From Blasia pusilla (Eukaryota > Marchantiophyta > Marchantiopsida > Blasiales), in the NCBI GenBank assembly GCA_050084515.1, contig CM114272.1, positions 9,858,001 to 9,922,000 on the forward strand: 64,000 nucleotides of DNA, given 5' to 3'. Position 1 is the stretch's first letter. Each line of letters begins with the position of its first letter. This document shows, piece after piece, positions 24,480 through 35,477 of the stretch. The notes beneath the pieces are model-generated. The model was not told the DNA's origin. It made no database searches and was given only the letters and a program-made list of their open reading frames with translations. The translations under genes were made by a program, and so were the position numbers.

Positions 24480-25680
24480 AGATGTTGGAGAATGAGTAAC
24501 AAAGCATGGATCTCCATTGGTACCTCCCAAACTCAGCTTGTATTTGGAAGTGGACTTTACGATGAAGAGGGGCGCCATGGAGCCCCACACCCGGATGCAT
24601 AAAGTGTGGCTAGGATCACCATGAGCTTTGAAGAGAGGAGACGTGGAATATGCCAGTTCACACGATTGATTTGGCAGTGTAGTTGCATCGAGTTGACTCC
24701 CATTGGTTCTCCATTCGTTTTTGGGTTTGAGTTGCACCCCGGATATATGCTGGCTATAGGTGAAAGTGTGTGACCGTTATGCGAGGGACTGTGATCCAAA
24801 GATGATTATCTTTATTTTCAGCAAGTTGACTTCCATGCTTGATTTATTGTGAGCTTGATAGTGCAGGAGTTGGAGCCCATGTGCCATTCAACATATCGAA
24901 CTATATCATTGCATACACTTAGGAGCACCTCTTCCACAATATAGAGCCAAAACAATGTAGGTGAGAGGGGTGTTTGACTCGGTGTTGGAAGAGAGAGTTT
25001 TGGATTTGCCCTCTTGCAAACAGGAGCATATAAGACCTTGATCGCTCTAAGTTATTGTGGTGGGACACCCAACTCTTCAAGTCGTTTCAAAGAAGTGGCA
25101 TTGGGACTATGTCAAATGCCTTCTTGAAGTCTACGGGCAAAACTATTTGCTTGACCAATTCTAGAGAAGGGATCTTGAGTGTGAGAAGGTGATCCAGGGT
25201 GATATGTGATTGGTCTCCACCCTTGAAGAGTGGGAGATCGTATTCATTTGCCATTCTAGTGGGAAGCCCTGTTGAGCCACGAATTATTGGTGAGGTTGGG
25301 CCAATTGCCCAAATTATAATCTTCCCACGTACTAGTCGTTTGTAAGTTTTCTGCAACAATCGAGTGGGTGGAGAGTGTGGATCCTCCCTCGGCCGGTGAG
25401 ATTCAACTCTGCGGGAGTCAAACCATGGTTGGGAAAAAGAACGTAGAAGTTGATCTAATGTGTTTGAGGCAGTTGGAAAGGTAAGACTTTTCTGCAACAC
25501 TAATGAGGATGCCACGAATTTGTCGTGTTCACGGGGTGAGCACTGTAAGAGCCCGAGTGTGATGAGTTGATCTTTCTTTCCTAAAGGAAAGTGAGAGAGG
25601 GTGGTTTTGGAGACCATGATGTCAAAGTAGAGCGGTTCATGATCGATTCTAGAGCGGGTGTGACAGGACATCGGCATCTA
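24480..25680 (-). pseudogene. LINE-type reverse transcriptase remnant
   Basis: Minus-strand frame with VDFKKAFDIVP near 25,095-25,135, the first catalytic aspartate block of non-LTR retrotransposon RT. After a stop it continues with LRAIKVLY and PLSPTLFWLYI near 24,900-25,000, the usual GxxLSPxLFxLYI palm region. The expected acidic residues of the FADD box were not found, and stops interrupt the frame. It probably belongs to the same LINE class as the endonuclease piece on the other strand at 26.7 kb. Confidence 0.65.
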
Positions 25681-26729
25681 GATGTGGTAGTTGATATACT
25701 TCCCCAATCAGATGACATGATGTCAAGGTTTCTCTATTGGAGGCAGAGTGTCTAATGGAGTGCGCCCTCCTAACTATGGCCACATAGCCATGCCATTGGT
25801 GAGTACCAAACAATGTGTTGAGCAAATTTGAAGAAGTTTCTCTCCATTGGCTATTTTTCCCTGTCCATTGAATTGCGGTGTAGGTGTGGGAAGAATACTT
25901 CTTCGAGAGATTCATCGTCGACCGACATCAATCCTTCCATGTTGGTGTTGTTTGACATGTACATTGGAGCTTGAGTGTTTTCTCGTTCCAACGGTTCTCT
26001 GAATTAGAAGGAAAATAGAACGGATGTTGATACAATGATCCACGCAAAAAAAAGAAGAGCAACGGATGGATGCGGAGGACTTGGAATTAGAGTTGGTTAC
26101 TTTGAGGGTTGAGAACCTTGTATTGAAGAAGGACTTCCTTGCTTCAAGAGGATAACACTCTTGAAGGTAATGCAAGTGTACCGTTTTCCTATTAGAAAGT
26201 AGTGGGCAAGCACAAACCACAACACAAATCAGGTTTCTACGGTACCAAAGAGGTAGCAAAGAGGAAGAAGAAATCGAGGATAGAAAACCGGGAACTCGAT
26301 TTAGTTATCATGGGAGCACCCTACCAAGAAAGAGTTTTGCAAAAAATCTTCACAACCCTAGGGGTCACACTGGTGAGTCACCTTCACGAGGGGGGAAGGC
26401 TTCAGCACCAATGTTGGTACAATTTGATCCCCTCACCATGGGGACCAGCGATGGAAACGAGGTTGGGAAAGGATCCACTATCCGGTTCTTCCTATATCGA
26501 CCACCAAGCAAAGAGTAGCACTCCCTATTGAAAGAGAGAAGTTTCTGGCTGCTCGCAACAATGATCTTTGGAGTGAACAAAGGCCACAACACCAGTATCT
26601 AGAAAACAAAAATGCAACACCAATACTACAAACAAGAGGGGCAATGAGTGAAAACTCATATTCCAACTAATGAGGGGAATTAGTAAATTCTACTTGCCTT
26701 GAGGTGACAAACCTCCCTAACAAGACCTC

Positions 26730-27340
26730 CTATTGGGAATGGTGGATGGGAAGGATATTACCAACCTATCCATTCAAGTATTTTTTCACAATTGTGGAGG
26801 ACCATTATGGTCCCGAAGCAATGGCATTACATATATGGGCACAAAATTGGACCTTATCTTTTTTGCTGAAACACATGAACATGATTCCATCCGCATTCTC
26901 AATACAAAGGACTTCTAGGTCTTAGCTATCCACAACCCACTCACAAACAACAACAACAACAAAGGGATGGGCATGCTTGGTAGATGGTTACAACCTTTTG
27001 TCTCCATAGCCAACATTGCGACAAGAAGGTGGATCAAGGTCACCAAAGAAGTGGGGTTATCGGAAGATCTCCTCATTGTTGTTTGCTACTTTAGTCCCAC
27101 TATGCTCAAAAAGAAAATTTCGATGAGGAACTCTCTACATCTATTCAAAGACACATGCAGAGGGGAAATATCCTATAGTAGGAGATGGATGCCACTTCTA
27201 GACATGGTATAACCTCTGTTGAGGCCACCTTGAGTCATTCCTTGTCACACAACCTCATTTTTTCCTCACATAGTGGTGGAGTTTGGTGCGATCAATCTTA
27301 CTTGAGCCATTTGAGATCATCCATTGTAAGTGCTCTTAAA
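26730..27340 (+). pseudogene. LINE AP-endonuclease domain remnant
   Basis: Plus-strand decayed frame with blocks typical of the endonuclease of plant-type LINEs: LDLIFFAETHEHD (about 26,848-26,886, the TE(T)H catalytic box), LAIHNPLTNNNNN (26,920-26,960), GRWLQPFV and DLLIVVCYFSP (about 27,066-27,100). A degraded LSxH-like block lies near 27,300. A stop after NTKDF and loss of the GDFN box show it is dead. Confidence 0.65.
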
Positions 27341-27750
27341 TGCGCTTGTGGGAAAGATCCTTGATATTGGTCATGTGTTGGACCTCCTCCGCAAGGTTTC
27401 TAATCTTGTTTTGTTTTGTGATAGTCATGAGTGAGTGTTCAGAGGTCTATGTGCTCGAGATAGTAGGAATGGGGAAAAAAATTAGATAGGGTGTGCTTTT
27501 CTCGGAGAAAACCGCCCCCTCTATGGAGGAGATATGAAAGGAAGGTCGGAGCTTGAGAATCGGCTCAACATCCTGGCTTTTGCCCATTCCATGGTTAGGC
27601 ACGGTTGTCTAGTGAGGTGGAGCCCGATTTTTTTGGAGCTCATGGTCCTTGAGTAGAGAGAAGGGTATGAGTAGGGAGACTCTAAAACGGGTTGGAATTT
27701 GACATAAATTTGAGGCGGACCAGCTCTAAGAGAACTCAGAGTTATGGATA

Positions 27751-27754
<4 letters not shown>

Positions 27755-27797
<43 letters not shown>
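27755..27797 (+). repeat. (GA)n microsatellite
   Basis: An uninterrupted GA dinucleotide run of about 43 bases, likely length-variable. Confidence 0.9.
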
Positions 27798-27799
<2 letters not shown>

Positions 27800-27802
<3 letters not shown>

Positions 27803-29822
27803 CGACTCTAATGTGATCTTGAGGACAAAAGAGATGAATTTGTTGGATCTTTTGGTCTTTGAATCCCAATTCTGAAAACGAAAAAAATCAATGTAGCTTA
27901 TATGGATTCATGTTTTGGTGTCCAATCTTTGACTCATCCAAACAACATAGAAGTAATCCATGAGCAGATTAAGGCCGCTTTGCTCTGGATTCTCTAGATA
28001 TAAGAATGTAGATTGAGCCTTTCCTTTAAAACTATCTAAGAGTTCTCCATGTAGGCTCTCTAAATCTCACACCAATAACGGACGAGGTGCCTACCTATGA
28101 CTAAAACCTACAATTTTACTTGAAAATGGAACCAACAAGCATAACACCTTATGGGAAAAATTGTCAAGGTGTTGCCAATCTCTCACCAATGAGAACCTAA
28201 GATTTGGTTTAGCTTACATCAGAGTTGATCTACATCAATACAACTTCCCTTCATTGAAATCTCCAAGTCATGTGTTAATTACAACTCAAGGAGCAAGAGG
28301 CCAACCCAAGGAGAAGGTCATGTTGCTATTGTAACGATCGTCTCCCTCCCGAAATATGACCGCAATGGATCTTTGAGCTTCATTTTGTAGTTAGAAATGA
28401 TCCGCATCTTCCGTAAAAAAAAAAAACTACAAGGTCCGAGGTTAATTGAAAGCCTCAATGAGTAGACTCTCAAGTCAATAAAGTGCATCTCCTCTTTCCT
28501 CTTTGAGATCCAAAGACATACCCAATCATCCCTTTTTCAACTCATCATCTTACGCTTTGTAAGTGACCCAAAAAATCATTGCAATAGGCGAGTTGAGACA
28601 ATAGGCCAATTTTTTACACTTTTTGTCCACAATAATACAAGAACTATGGTGTTCCATGCAAATTTTGCTCGGATTTACAATAGAGTTGAAAGGATTATCC
28701 AAGGAATTTGAAAGACAAAATGAATTATAAGTTAAGAGACATGATCATGAGCAAGAAAAATTATTAGCTAGTAATGAGGCAAAATGCACGAGGAGAGTAG
28801 AATCACTGAAGTTTGATGAGGAGCAATTAGTGACAAACGAGCCCACAATGTCTCGATCACCGATTGCAAATTTTCAATTGCACCAAATTATAGGCGTATT
28901 TGTCTCGGGTAGGCTTGATGATGCGAGAGTAGAGAGAAAAAAGAAAAGAGAAAGGCACTCGGCACAATGAAATCACTAAGTTTGTCACCCAACGATATAC
29001 AAAGTAATTAAAGAGCTTCCAAATTCTTACCATAAGGTTCTATCTCTATTCTGTGGTGAAAATGCTAGTATTTTCACCACTTTCGTTATTCCACTCCATC
29101 CTCTCTTAGAATGGCACCTCCCCTATTTTCCCCACTTCCTTCTCCAAAGTAACTGAAACAATTGATGCTTGAGGTGTCCGTTTCTATAGATAACAATATT
29201 AGAGGTGTCGCTTTATGGAGCACACATAACACTTTGAATCTTGTTGTGACATTTGTCCCAAAGCAAATGGTCATTTGAGTTCCTCACTCTTATTGCCAAT
29301 CGACATGAAATCAAATTTGAATGTAAGACATTCAAATATAGGGTTGTAGGGAGTTGAGCTTGTCCTCAAATATTTTGAGTTAGTAAGTTGAGACATCTTC
29401 TTTGGAGGGGCTTCACCTCTTTAGGAAAAAAAATTACCATATGAAGTAACCCCCCTAGCTCACATTATAGTATAGATTACTTTAATTGTCTACTTTTCTA
29501 GAGATAATTAAATAATCCTTCTCATAAAATCCTAAAAATTTGCATGATTTTCGAAAAATTGGGGTGTGCCAAGACTCAAAATGCCCGTATTGAGGATAAA
29601 TTAGCATAACAAGGGGCTATATAACTTGTTTCAGTTTGAAGCTTATTCAATGAAGATTATTCCATTCACAATTATTTCTCATATCAATGCTATTTCATAC
29701 ATAAATACGCTAATTCCATGTTGATTTCCCATATATAAGAACATTCCTTTTAAAATTACAATGTTGTTTCGGACTTTTGACTCCATCGAATCCTTTAAAT
29801 ATACGTGATTTTCAAAAGGATT
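27800..29822. other. AT-rich spacer, nothing recognised
   Basis: No coding motif, RNA gene or within-window repeat match was seen. It ends abruptly at the GC-rich leader of a family A element. Confidence 0.45.
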
Positions 29823-30190
29823 GATAGCCGCTCGACGACGATCGAGTATCGTGTCGTGACGCCCGTAGCCGCAACGCGCCGCCGATTGCCGCATTGTGCC
29901 GCTCATGGCCGCACCGCACCGTCTCGATCGTGGAGCCGCTCCTTCACTAAGGAGCATAGCGTGTGTATTGCTTTTTGAGGAGGATATGCCGTAGAATGCG
30001 GCATCCCATTATCGAGCGCCATGCCGTTCTATAGCCATTCCGTGCCGCTAGTGCCGCACCGTACCATTGATCGGATCGCATATTAATGAGGTTTGAGCAG
30101 CGTCAATACGAGAGGAGTACGACTTGCTGGTTGGAGGAGTTTTCTTCACGACCGAGTTGGGGTTGAGATTTGGAGTTGCCGAGGAGCGAC
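29823..30190 (+). mobile_element. Family A 5' leader, GCCGC-rich
   Basis: Begins CTCGACGACGATCGAG, matching 59,866 onward, and carries more than a dozen GCCG words within about 250 bases. The element is truncated here: the LTR and upstream leader seen at 58,492-59,860 are missing. The region ends with the block GAGTTGGGGTTGAGATTTG-GAGTTG shared by both copies. Confidence 0.7.
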
Positions 30191-31837
30191 ATCGATATTA
30201 TTGTTAGGTTACCCATTCTGGTCTCTTACCCAGCACATGTGAGGGATTTCTAGATATTGGGAAGTTATTTGGGATATTGGGTTTCGTGTTGATGTTGAGA
30301 GCATCGATGATCTATGGGTTTAGAGGACATAGATCTATGTGGGATGTCCAGAGTTGAGGATGGTTTGTCGATGAGATAATAGATCAGTTGATTTGTCGGA
30401 CCATGCTGCTTGTTGCCGCACAACACACGTCTTAGTGAGAAAGTGTAGATTGAGTGCCGCATGTTTAGTTTGAGTGATTGAGGGATTACTCGCGAGATTG
30501 AGAGTGATCGTGTAAGAGGGGCACGAGGGTCATCTCGGCGTCCTTTCGGGATTTTGAGAAGCGAGGTAGTGGAACCTAAGAGTAGTTGTGGAGGGTTTAC
30601 TTGGAGTGGTGCTAGGTTTCGAGGATCTCCACGTAAGAGACCACCTCGATCTCCTTCTGTGTCATCTTCAGATGAGAGGAGCGTGTAGAGGAGTGTGTTA
30701 GTAATCCACTGTACAGATTGAGTGGTCCTACCACTTGGGCGTACAAAATGGACCACCGGAGTAGAGGACCACGTAGGTTTTTGGGTGCTATAGGCACCAT
30801 AGAGCTATACAACTTCATTGCGGAGTTTAGGAGTTGGTGTGACTCACACCGGGCTAGGAATTCTAGAGAGTTCAGCCCATTTACAACATGGAATGGTATG
30901 TTTCAGCATTTAGAGGGGGCGCCCATGGACGATTACCATGAGTTCTCCCACAGATATGCCCAGCAGATTGAGGCATGGCGACTCTACTATGACCCACACT
31001 ATGTGTCATGGACGGAGCCATTCCCAGATGAGGAGGAGGAGTCAGGAGAGGTTACTTCCTCTTCCACTACTGATGTTTTAGGAGGGATCACTTGCAGTGG
31101 AGCAGTTGCACTGTCTAGTCGGGTTTGTCTTAGGTTCAACCCCGTGGTTGAGTTCTTCATTGAGTTGAGGGCGAGCAACCAAGGGGTATTGACGGAGAAA
31201 TTGCAGAGCATCCACGACTTCCACACGCGCCTAGGTGAGAGTTTGCGTGAGGCTTACATTCGCTTGCGCCGTTTGATCAGCGTCACTTAGGGGGTGACAG
31301 AGGCTCAGGCTATCCAGTCATGGTAGGCAACGTTGGAGCACATCCTACGGACATGGGCGCGAGAGGGGGTGATTCTTATGAACACCTCCCCTATGTGGAG
31401 AGATGTTTTTAGGACCGCCGAGAACATTGAGCGCAACATGGCGGAGGAGAGCGTAGCCACCATGAATTCTAGGCAAGAGCAGTCACGATTGCTTGCACCA
31501 CTAGTGCAGCAACGTGGACTCCGAGATAGGTCAAATGTGGCACCACAAGGTCAGGGATCATACCAGAAGGCCGTGCCGCAGAGACTTGCGCCTTCATATG
31601 TGGCTCAGTAGCAGCCGCCTACGACTACTTGTTGGTCATATGGTGGAGCCCATCATCATCGTGATTGCACTCGTCAGGGTCATGGACGTATGCCTCAGCA
31701 TGGAGGAGGAGATGGTGCTACACCAGGAGGTTATGAGTGTGAGTATTGTCAGAGGTACGATCACACATGTGCCTGATGTTTCAGCTTGCACCTTGAGTTA
31801 TGTCTAGATTGAGGGCCAGAGAGAGCACCAGAGCAAG
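30191..31837 (+). pseudogene. Family A Gag with zinc knuckles
   Basis: Capsid/nucleocapsid precursor, broken by several stops. An arginine-rich part lies near 30,500-30,660. A capsid-like helical segment at 30,718-31,290 contains FxTWNGMFQHLEG and LRASNQGVLTEKLQ, and a continuation runs to 31,611. Nucleocapsid CCHC-type knuckles follow: one near 31,626-31,665 with its second Cys changed to Tyr, and a better one, CEYCQRYDH, near 31,740-31,776 that is interrupted by TGA. The copy at 60 kb lacks this whole segment by deletion. Confidence 0.65.
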
Positions 31838-32718
31838 TAGCCGGTCTCGATGGGCCTAGAGGTTGTGCACCAGGTGGTCCCGTTGGGAGACGAGGAGCTG
31901 GAGTTTCCCGACCGGGTGGTGGAGTTGCCCGTGGAGGAGGTAGAGTCCCACCACCTAGATGCGTCGTGGGAGACGTCGAGCATGAGTCTGGGATGGCTGC
32001 TCAAATATAATAGCTACATGAGCAGATTGCCGCTATGGCATTGAGGTTACCCAATGCCGGATCCGTGGCATCAACATCATATGGAGCAACCAGAGATATG
32101 GAGGATCTTGGTTGGACCCAGATAGAGGTTACCACAGTAGTGAGGCGTAGAGCAGCCGCAGAGTTGGATACACAGTGGGAGGAAGTTAGGAAATGGACCA
32201 GACTTCCTCAGTCTTTTACGTTGTCCGAGGCGATGAGGACCCCATTGATGGGTCTAGATGAGAGGTCCTGGCAAGTTGGTGATGTTATTGGTGTGCATGC
32301 ACGGAGAGCGATGGGAGAAACGAGTGCAACGACTCCTATTGCTGATGCTCAGGAGGACCATGGGTTAAGTACAATGTTGGGGGCGGCCACAATGGTATAT
32401 CATGCTCCACTATTTTCTGCTTCCGATATTATGACATTGGGAGGTACACCCGCCGAGGTGTTTCGGCTGGACGCTACACTATGTGAGCATGGAGTTGGAG
32501 TTCCTGTATCACGGTCAAAGGTGATTGAAGAGGAGGTAATGGACCTGCCCTTGGAGCTGATGCTCGGGCCGTCCACGTCAGATTTATGGCATCCTAGCAG
32601 CCGCCATCCTGCAGCTGCTAGGATGGCGGGGATGCCCGCTAGACCCGCGATAGAGTATGCCATGGCTTATGATGGTGTTTTTTGCTGGATAACCGGGGAG
32701 AGGTCTTCTAGTTGGTGA
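31838..32718 (+). pseudogene. Family A Gag-Pro linker with RG/GG-rich tract
   Basis: The first 165 bases encode a glycine/arginine/proline-rich tract (GRRGAG, RPGGG, ARGGGR blocks), a composition common in RNA-binding tails. A longer open segment at 32,035-32,718 follows, with no domain I recognise and blocks RLPQSFTLSE and TPLMGLD. The same tract is present at 60,280-60,690, so it is a conserved part of the polyprotein. Confidence 0.55.
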
Positions 32719-33113
32719 GTCCCGGAGGTAGAGCTTTTAGTTCGCAGCGGGTCTTGTTGGATTCAGGAGCGCAACCCCTGATGTTGGGGAAAGCGTCATT
32801 CAAAGGATTGGGCTTGACGAGAGCCGATGTGGAGTGTTGTCTATTCCGAATACAAACATCCTTGGGTGGAGAGAGTACCACATATTATATCACCCGATTG
32901 GAGGTCATGGTGAGGATTCGCCTGAGGCATCCTACAGATGAGTCCGTGGTGCGAGCCAAGGCAATAGTGACTGATGCAGAGTCCTACGACGTCTTGGTTG
33001 GTGGAGCAGTGTTATACCCAATGGGGTTTTCCCTGGATTATTGGGAGGAGTCAGCGTCCTATAGACCAAGATGGCAGTCAGATGATGGGCGCCTTAGTTC
33101 ATTACCTGTTTGA
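32712..33113 (+). pseudogene. Family A aspartic protease
   Basis: Retropepsin-like domain of the polyprotein. VLLDSGAQPLMLG at about 32,751-32,790 is the D-S/T-G active-site loop followed by a hydrophobic strand. A later hydrophobic block, YDVLVGGAVLYPMGFSLD (about 32,980-33,040), corresponds to the second half with its ILG-like turn. It lies in a frame shifted from the preceding Gag segment and ends at a stop at 33,111-33,113. The 60 kb copy retains only the C-terminal third. Confidence 0.7.
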
Positions 33114-33429
33114 TTCATAAGTGAAGTGATCGAGCAACGACCATGAGAGATGGCGACCTTAGTAGCATTTAGTAGCGCCATCACTTGGCCTATTGATTGG
33201 AGTGAGGGACATGTCCATACAGAGGATATGCCCATTCCTGATATTTCTATGGAGAGGAGTGTCATGGTCGCCGCATTAGTCCGTGGAGGAGAGGTGCCGC
33301 TTTGGGGCTCGACTCAAGGGCTTCGACGCTTAGCCACTTAGCATGTGCAGACCGCGTGGAGCGAGACGCTTGCACCAAAGCATGACGGGTCAGAGGAACC
33401 CGAGGTAGTCGAGAGTGCTATGATGACGC

Positions 33430-34440
33430 CCTTGGACATCACACCCATTTTGTCGCGCATCCCAGAGGAGGGTATTCTGGTGTTGGATCACTTTGGAGGG
33501 ATTAGCACTGGGTTAGCTGTTGTTTTGCAAGAAGGAGTACACGTGCAGTAGTACTTGTATGTGGAGATTAACAATTTTGCAAGGTGGGCTTCACTTCATC
33601 ATGTGGCGTAGTTACGCCTCCGCTTTCCCAACTTTTTGTCTGTGTCCGCCATCCAGGGTTACCAGAGTTCCCTACCGAGGGACATTTCATTGTTGGGGGC
33701 GCAAGACTTGGAGCCAGTAGGGACCATAGACTTGGTCATTGCTAGTTGGCCGTGTTAGGGCCAATCAAGTGTTGGACGAGGTAGCGGGTTAGCTGACACT
33801 CCTTCCAGGTTATTTTGGGAGATGATGCGGATCTTGCAACATTTACAAGAGCATCAGCCTTGTTCCCCAGCATACATTCTCAATAATGTGCCGATTTTGG
33901 GCGATTCGAGGTCCCGCGTGGTGACGAGTGCACATCAAGTGCGCGCATGGATTAGCCCTGCAATGTTGTTAGATGCGACGAGTGTAGGTTCTATAGCATA
34001 CCGCCAGCATCTTTTGTGGATGAACTTGGTACCACACGAGATGTTGTAGAGGGCATATGCAAGAGTGGAGCACCCCTCCGATTTGTTGGTGGATTCTATT
34101 CTGGATCCATGTCGTCAATCACATGCAGTACGACATGATGATTGATCGCCGTTGAGTGTGGTCAACAGGATTGGCATGCCACGGGCAGCCTTTCCCATCT
34201 TGGTGATTTTTCCCGCTTCCTATGCATTCAAGGAGGCCAGATGTGGCTTGGTTTGGGATGACCACGTATAGCAGTTGATGGAGCCCAACGCCGATGAGCA
34301 AGAGCGAGCGATGGGATTCCCAACAGGAGTGACGGCAGAACCGTCACTATCAGAGGCATCACGACGTCATGTCTTGGGTCAGGAAATGGGCATGAATTGC
34401 TTCACATGGATTTTCAGCTTAGGAGTAGCTGAACAGCGTT
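33430..34440 (+). pseudogene. Retrotransposon-encoded C5 cytosine DNA methyltransferase
   Basis: Remnant of a DNA (cytosine-5) methyltransferase domain between protease and RT in family A. Motifs occur in standard order. Motif I is LDHFGGISTGL (about 33,484-33,516, SAM binding). Motif IV is DLVIASWPC, with the catalytic Cys codon at 33,753-33,755, a TAG in place of the next Gln, then GQSS and GLADTPSRLFWEM. Motif VI is ILNNV at 33,876-33,890 (ENV in the second copy). Motif VIII-like is SIAYRQHLLWMNL (33,991-34,030). A VNRIG segment near 34,157 follows, then a motif X-like block RRHVLGQEM with NCFTW (about 34,350-34,412). The order is not the permuted one of plant DRM enzymes. Several stops make it inactive. 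Confidence 0.82.
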
Positions 34441-35098
34441 GTTTGCAGATGCGAGAGATTATAATTGTTGCATTGGTGAGCCCCATGCCTACCAAGACGG
34501 TTGAGGCAATGGCTGGGGACGAGACCCGAGGAGATTGACACACCAGGGATGATTGAGAGAGACACCCTTGGACTTATTGGGATGTTTTGCATATACGCCA
34601 TGAGATGGTAGCCACAACATCGAGCATGGTGTTGGGTACTACACATGGAGATCCAATTTTTCAATTGGCTGTAGGGGAGCAGTCAACTTCTATTGTCCGA
34701 GATAGGGTTGCACCATAGAAACCACCTACATCCGCACCAAAGACTCCTACCGTAGTCACGATGGAGACTTGAGAGCTAGATATGGGCCCTAAGTTGATAG
34801 GAGGAGAGCGGTGCCGGATACATGAGTTCTTCAGGAGTTATATGAGTTGTTTTGCATTTAGTATGCATGATTTGAGTACGCTGAAGGGTCCAAGGATCCA
34901 CATTGAGTTGTCGAGTGACACGTCAATCTTCCAACAACCCTATAAGTAGAGTGATATGGAGAGGGCTCTGATTCCGAGTAGCAGCCAGGACTTGGTTGGA
35001 GCAAGACTAGTAGAGATATCGCATGGAGAGTATGCATCTACCATTTTCATACCCTCCAAGAAGGATGTGCATGACAACTGCTCATACTCCTCCTACGA
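34441..35098 (+). pseudogene. Family A linker and start of reverse transcriptase
   Basis: Runs from the methyltransferase end through a linker (YWDVLHIRHEM, SIVRDRVAP) to the N-terminal part of RT, with TSIFQQPY (about 34,921-34,944), SDMERALIP and TIFIPSKKDVHDN (about 35,038-35,076). This corresponds to the fingers region that precedes the palm in Ty3/gypsy RTs. The frame is then lost at the family D insertion. The palm with the catalytic aspartates is absent from this copy. Confidence 0.7.
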
Positions 35099-35410
35099 GG
35101 TTGGATTTTCTACTCTCAACTTCTTTACTTGACTACGAATCTTTGGTATTACAGCTAACTCAAAACTTGACACCATATCACCTTCGGATACACGGTTTAC
35201 CTCCATCTCACAGACGTAGTCTCGAACATACTTGGTGATGTTCCTCCCATCAAATCTCCCCAACTTCTTTACAATCGCTTGAAGAGCCCTTGTTGATCTT
35301 TGCTCCCCTATGTGAACTCCTCCTTGTTGGCTCAACAATATTATCAAAGTTCAGAGAAGATCCTCAGCTCCCTCACTTCCCATTGATGAAGTACTACCAA
35401 AAGTAGTCAT
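35093..35410 (-). pseudogene. Family D Gag N-terminal fragment
   Basis: Minus-strand frame with KKLGRFDGRNITKYVRDYVCEM and SSFELAVIPKIR blocks, resembling the N-terminal Gag segment of plant Ty3/gypsy elements. It sits immediately inside the inverted family D LTR, the expected position for a minus-strand element. It ends abruptly at 35,093-35,098 against family A RT, so the rest of family D is deleted. Between the LTR and this frame, AATGGTATTTCC near 35,465-35,477 is where a primer site would lie, but it matches the tRNA-Met site only at TGGTAT. Confidence 0.5.
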
Positions 35411-35477
35411 CTTGATAAGACTCCAACTTGCAAATACAATCTACCGCCTCAAAGATCTCTCAGTGGAAATACCATTT

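Noticed and set aside
29679-29957. Minus-strand Ala/Arg-rich frame in the family A leader
   Set aside because: Shadow of the GCCGC-rich leader; not conserved as a frame in the second leader copy.
35460-35477. tRNA-Met primer-binding site for family D
   Set aside because: Only TGGTAT matches the usual site; the rest diverges, so it is not called as a feature.
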